Positions 63,139-64,000 of a stretch of 64,000 nt of DNA are shown piece after piece. A program made the translations under genes and the position numbers. The notes beneath the pieces were generated by a model. The model ran no database searches. It was not told the DNA's origin and saw only the letters and a program-made list of their open reading frames with translations. Position 1 is the first letter of the stretch. Each line of letters starts with the position of its first letter. The stretch spans positions 1,178,001-1,242,000 of the forward strand of contig CM036636.1 of NCBI GenBank assembly GCA_020746105.1, read 5' to 3'. Source of the stretch: Trogon surrucura (lineage: Eukaryota; Chordata; Aves; Trogoniformes; Trogonidae).

Positions 63139-63687
63139 CCCCGTGCGCAGAACGGCTCCTGTCCTCGAAACCCCCGGGCGCAGAACGGCGCCCAGCGCCA
63201 AGGCTGCCCGCGCCAGCGCTCCCAAAAGCCACAGACGCGGCAGCCGGAGCCACGGCCTCGCTGCCGCCTTCCCAGCACCCATGACCTAAATCTTACCCAA
63301 AATTCACATATTTCTGTTCGGGAAGCACGTGGCCAGACCCAGCTTCGGAAAACCGCGCGAGGTCGCGAAGTTACTCGCCCTCGATTTAAGTGAGAATATT
63401 TTTACATATAAATTCACGTCTGGGACCGCGTCGAGCGGGCATCGTGCTCCCGACAGGACACGTATCGACGTCCCGACGTCGTGTTTTATTCCCGGTTACA
63501 CGCGCGTGTCAGCCAGTGCCTCTGGGGTGATTTACCGCCCGGCCAAACGCGGGCAGGACTGTGAACGATCACGCGTGTAATTCGTTTTATGTTCCTGCTC
63601 AGATTTGTATTTGGAGTCGAGAGAATGGATTGCTAAAAATAAGCGACATGGTGGCTGCAGCCGCTGCCGTTCCCCATCACCCACCGG

Positions 63688-63960
63688 CTGCACGGCACCT
63701 TCTGGGGACGATACAAAATTCTATTATTTACCTCATTTTTTTGCTTGCCTTCTCCCCGTTCCGCCCTGCCTGATTTCCCCTTTCTGTCTTTTTTTTTCCC
63801 TAAATTTTATTTTTTATGCTGCCACGGTGCCTTCTGGGGCCAATGCAAAATTCTATTATTTTACCTCATTTTTTTTGCTTACCTTCCCCTCATTCTTCCC
63901 TGCCTGATTTATTTATTTATTTTATTTTTTTGTACTGCCACTTTTTTGCTTTTCGACCTC
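63688..63960. repeat. About 130-bp tandem repeat, just over two copies
   Basis: CACGGCACCTTCTGGGGACG at 63691 recurs as CACGGTGCCTTCTGGGGCCA at 63823. Each copy is followed by CAAAATTCTATTATTT and CTCATTTTTTTGCTT, then CCCTGCCTGATTT. A third copy begins near 63945 (TACTGCCAC). The period is about 132 bases. It does not match CR1 or the LTRs here and may extend further towards the window edge. Confidence 0.85.
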
Positions 63961-64000
63961 TTTCCACGAACAAGTCCCGGCCTCTCCTCTCTGAGGACAC

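Larger units (their letters stand above)
1..64000 (-). other. ZNF618: ZNF618 gene, internal part (both ends outside window)
   Basis: Nine exons with consistent phases and GT-AG splice sites, all on the minus strand, spell the N-terminal third of zinc finger protein 618. The family protein is about 950 residues in human, with C2H2 fingers of the type YKYY followed by a C-terminal region derived from a hAT transposase. It is reported to work with UHRF2 in reading 5-hydroxymethylcytosine in chromatin (recalled knowledge). About 269 codons are visible here, covering the N-terminal part and three zinc fingers. The start-codon exon was not found up to position 64000. After 5571 the next expected exon was not found down to position 1. 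The gene therefore probably spans the whole window, and this extent is inference. All other material is intronic. The family assignment is very secure; the human comparison is from memory. Confidence 0.9.
60557..64000 (-). other. ZNF618 intron upstream of Ser/Arg-rich exon (partial)
   Basis: No exon with an in-frame start codon and a phase-0 donor was recognised here on the minus strand. The intron holds the AT-rich candidate enhancer cluster, a 755-bp CR1 and a tandem repeat. A short CpG-rich stretch lies at about 63140-63560. Confidence 0.6.

Noticed and set aside
63290-63420. GTAAGA donor-like site on the minus strand at 63295 as the first ZNF618 exon
   Set aside because: The upstream ATG frames meet a stop before the donor and do not give the expected N-terminus.
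1-64000. CRISPR arrays, tRNA or rRNA genes, bacterial operons
   Set aside because: No such repeats or folds were recognised. The sequence is a vertebrate intron and exon landscape.

Overview
This is nuclear DNA from a bird. It contains split genes with GT-AG introns, at least 14 CR1 LINE 3'-end fragments ending in the avian AGAATCATAGAA-type tail, and avian ERV-type LTRs. One is a solo LTR with a perfect 5-bp target-site duplication. The mix of CR1 and LTR types suggests a neoavian bird rather than a chicken-like one, but I cannot name the species.

The whole window appears to lie inside one gene, ZNF618 (zinc finger protein 618), transcribed on the minus strand and partial at both ends. I located nine coding exons by reading conserved protein together with splice sites. 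In transcript order they are 60513-60556, 44593-44850, 40781-40876, 37331-37408, 30614-30652, 9023-9112, 7594-7629, 6770-6847 and 5571-5660. Together they encode about 269 codons: a Ser/Arg-rich N-terminal part, an acidic segment with SUMO-type motifs, an optional 32-codon cassette, and three C2H2 zinc fingers each on its own exon. The start-codon exon should lie to the right of the window. The exons for the rest of the protein, including the C-terminal hAT-transposase-derived part, should lie to the left.

Every exon junction from the second located exon onward is phase 1, and every internal exon from the cassette onward is a multiple of three, so each can be skipped without breaking the frame. 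The main anomaly is in exon 44593-44850: a run of eight G (coding strand) stands where seven are needed. Read literally, this extra base destroys all three zinc fingers and gives stop codons in the next exons.

The rest is intron. The left third (1-30000) holds scattered CR1 fragments, an ERVK-type LTR fragment (about 12020-12773, minus) and the solo ERVL-type LTR (26763-27930, plus). A strongly GC- and CpG-rich island (about 30060-31230) surrounds a 39-base microexon and may be an internal promoter. The middle (31-45 kb) holds CR1 copies and an alpharetrovirus-like LTR fragment. The 15.7-kb intron 44851-60512 holds an ancient CR1, a head-to-head CR1 pair and a possible ERV leader with a lysine-tRNA-like primer-binding site. 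The right end (60.8-62.1 kb) is AT-rich and dense in homeodomain and octamer-like motifs, looks like a conserved enhancer cluster, and is followed by a 750-bp CR1 and a 130-bp tandem repeat. I found no second protein-coding gene, tRNA, rRNA or prokaryote-type feature.
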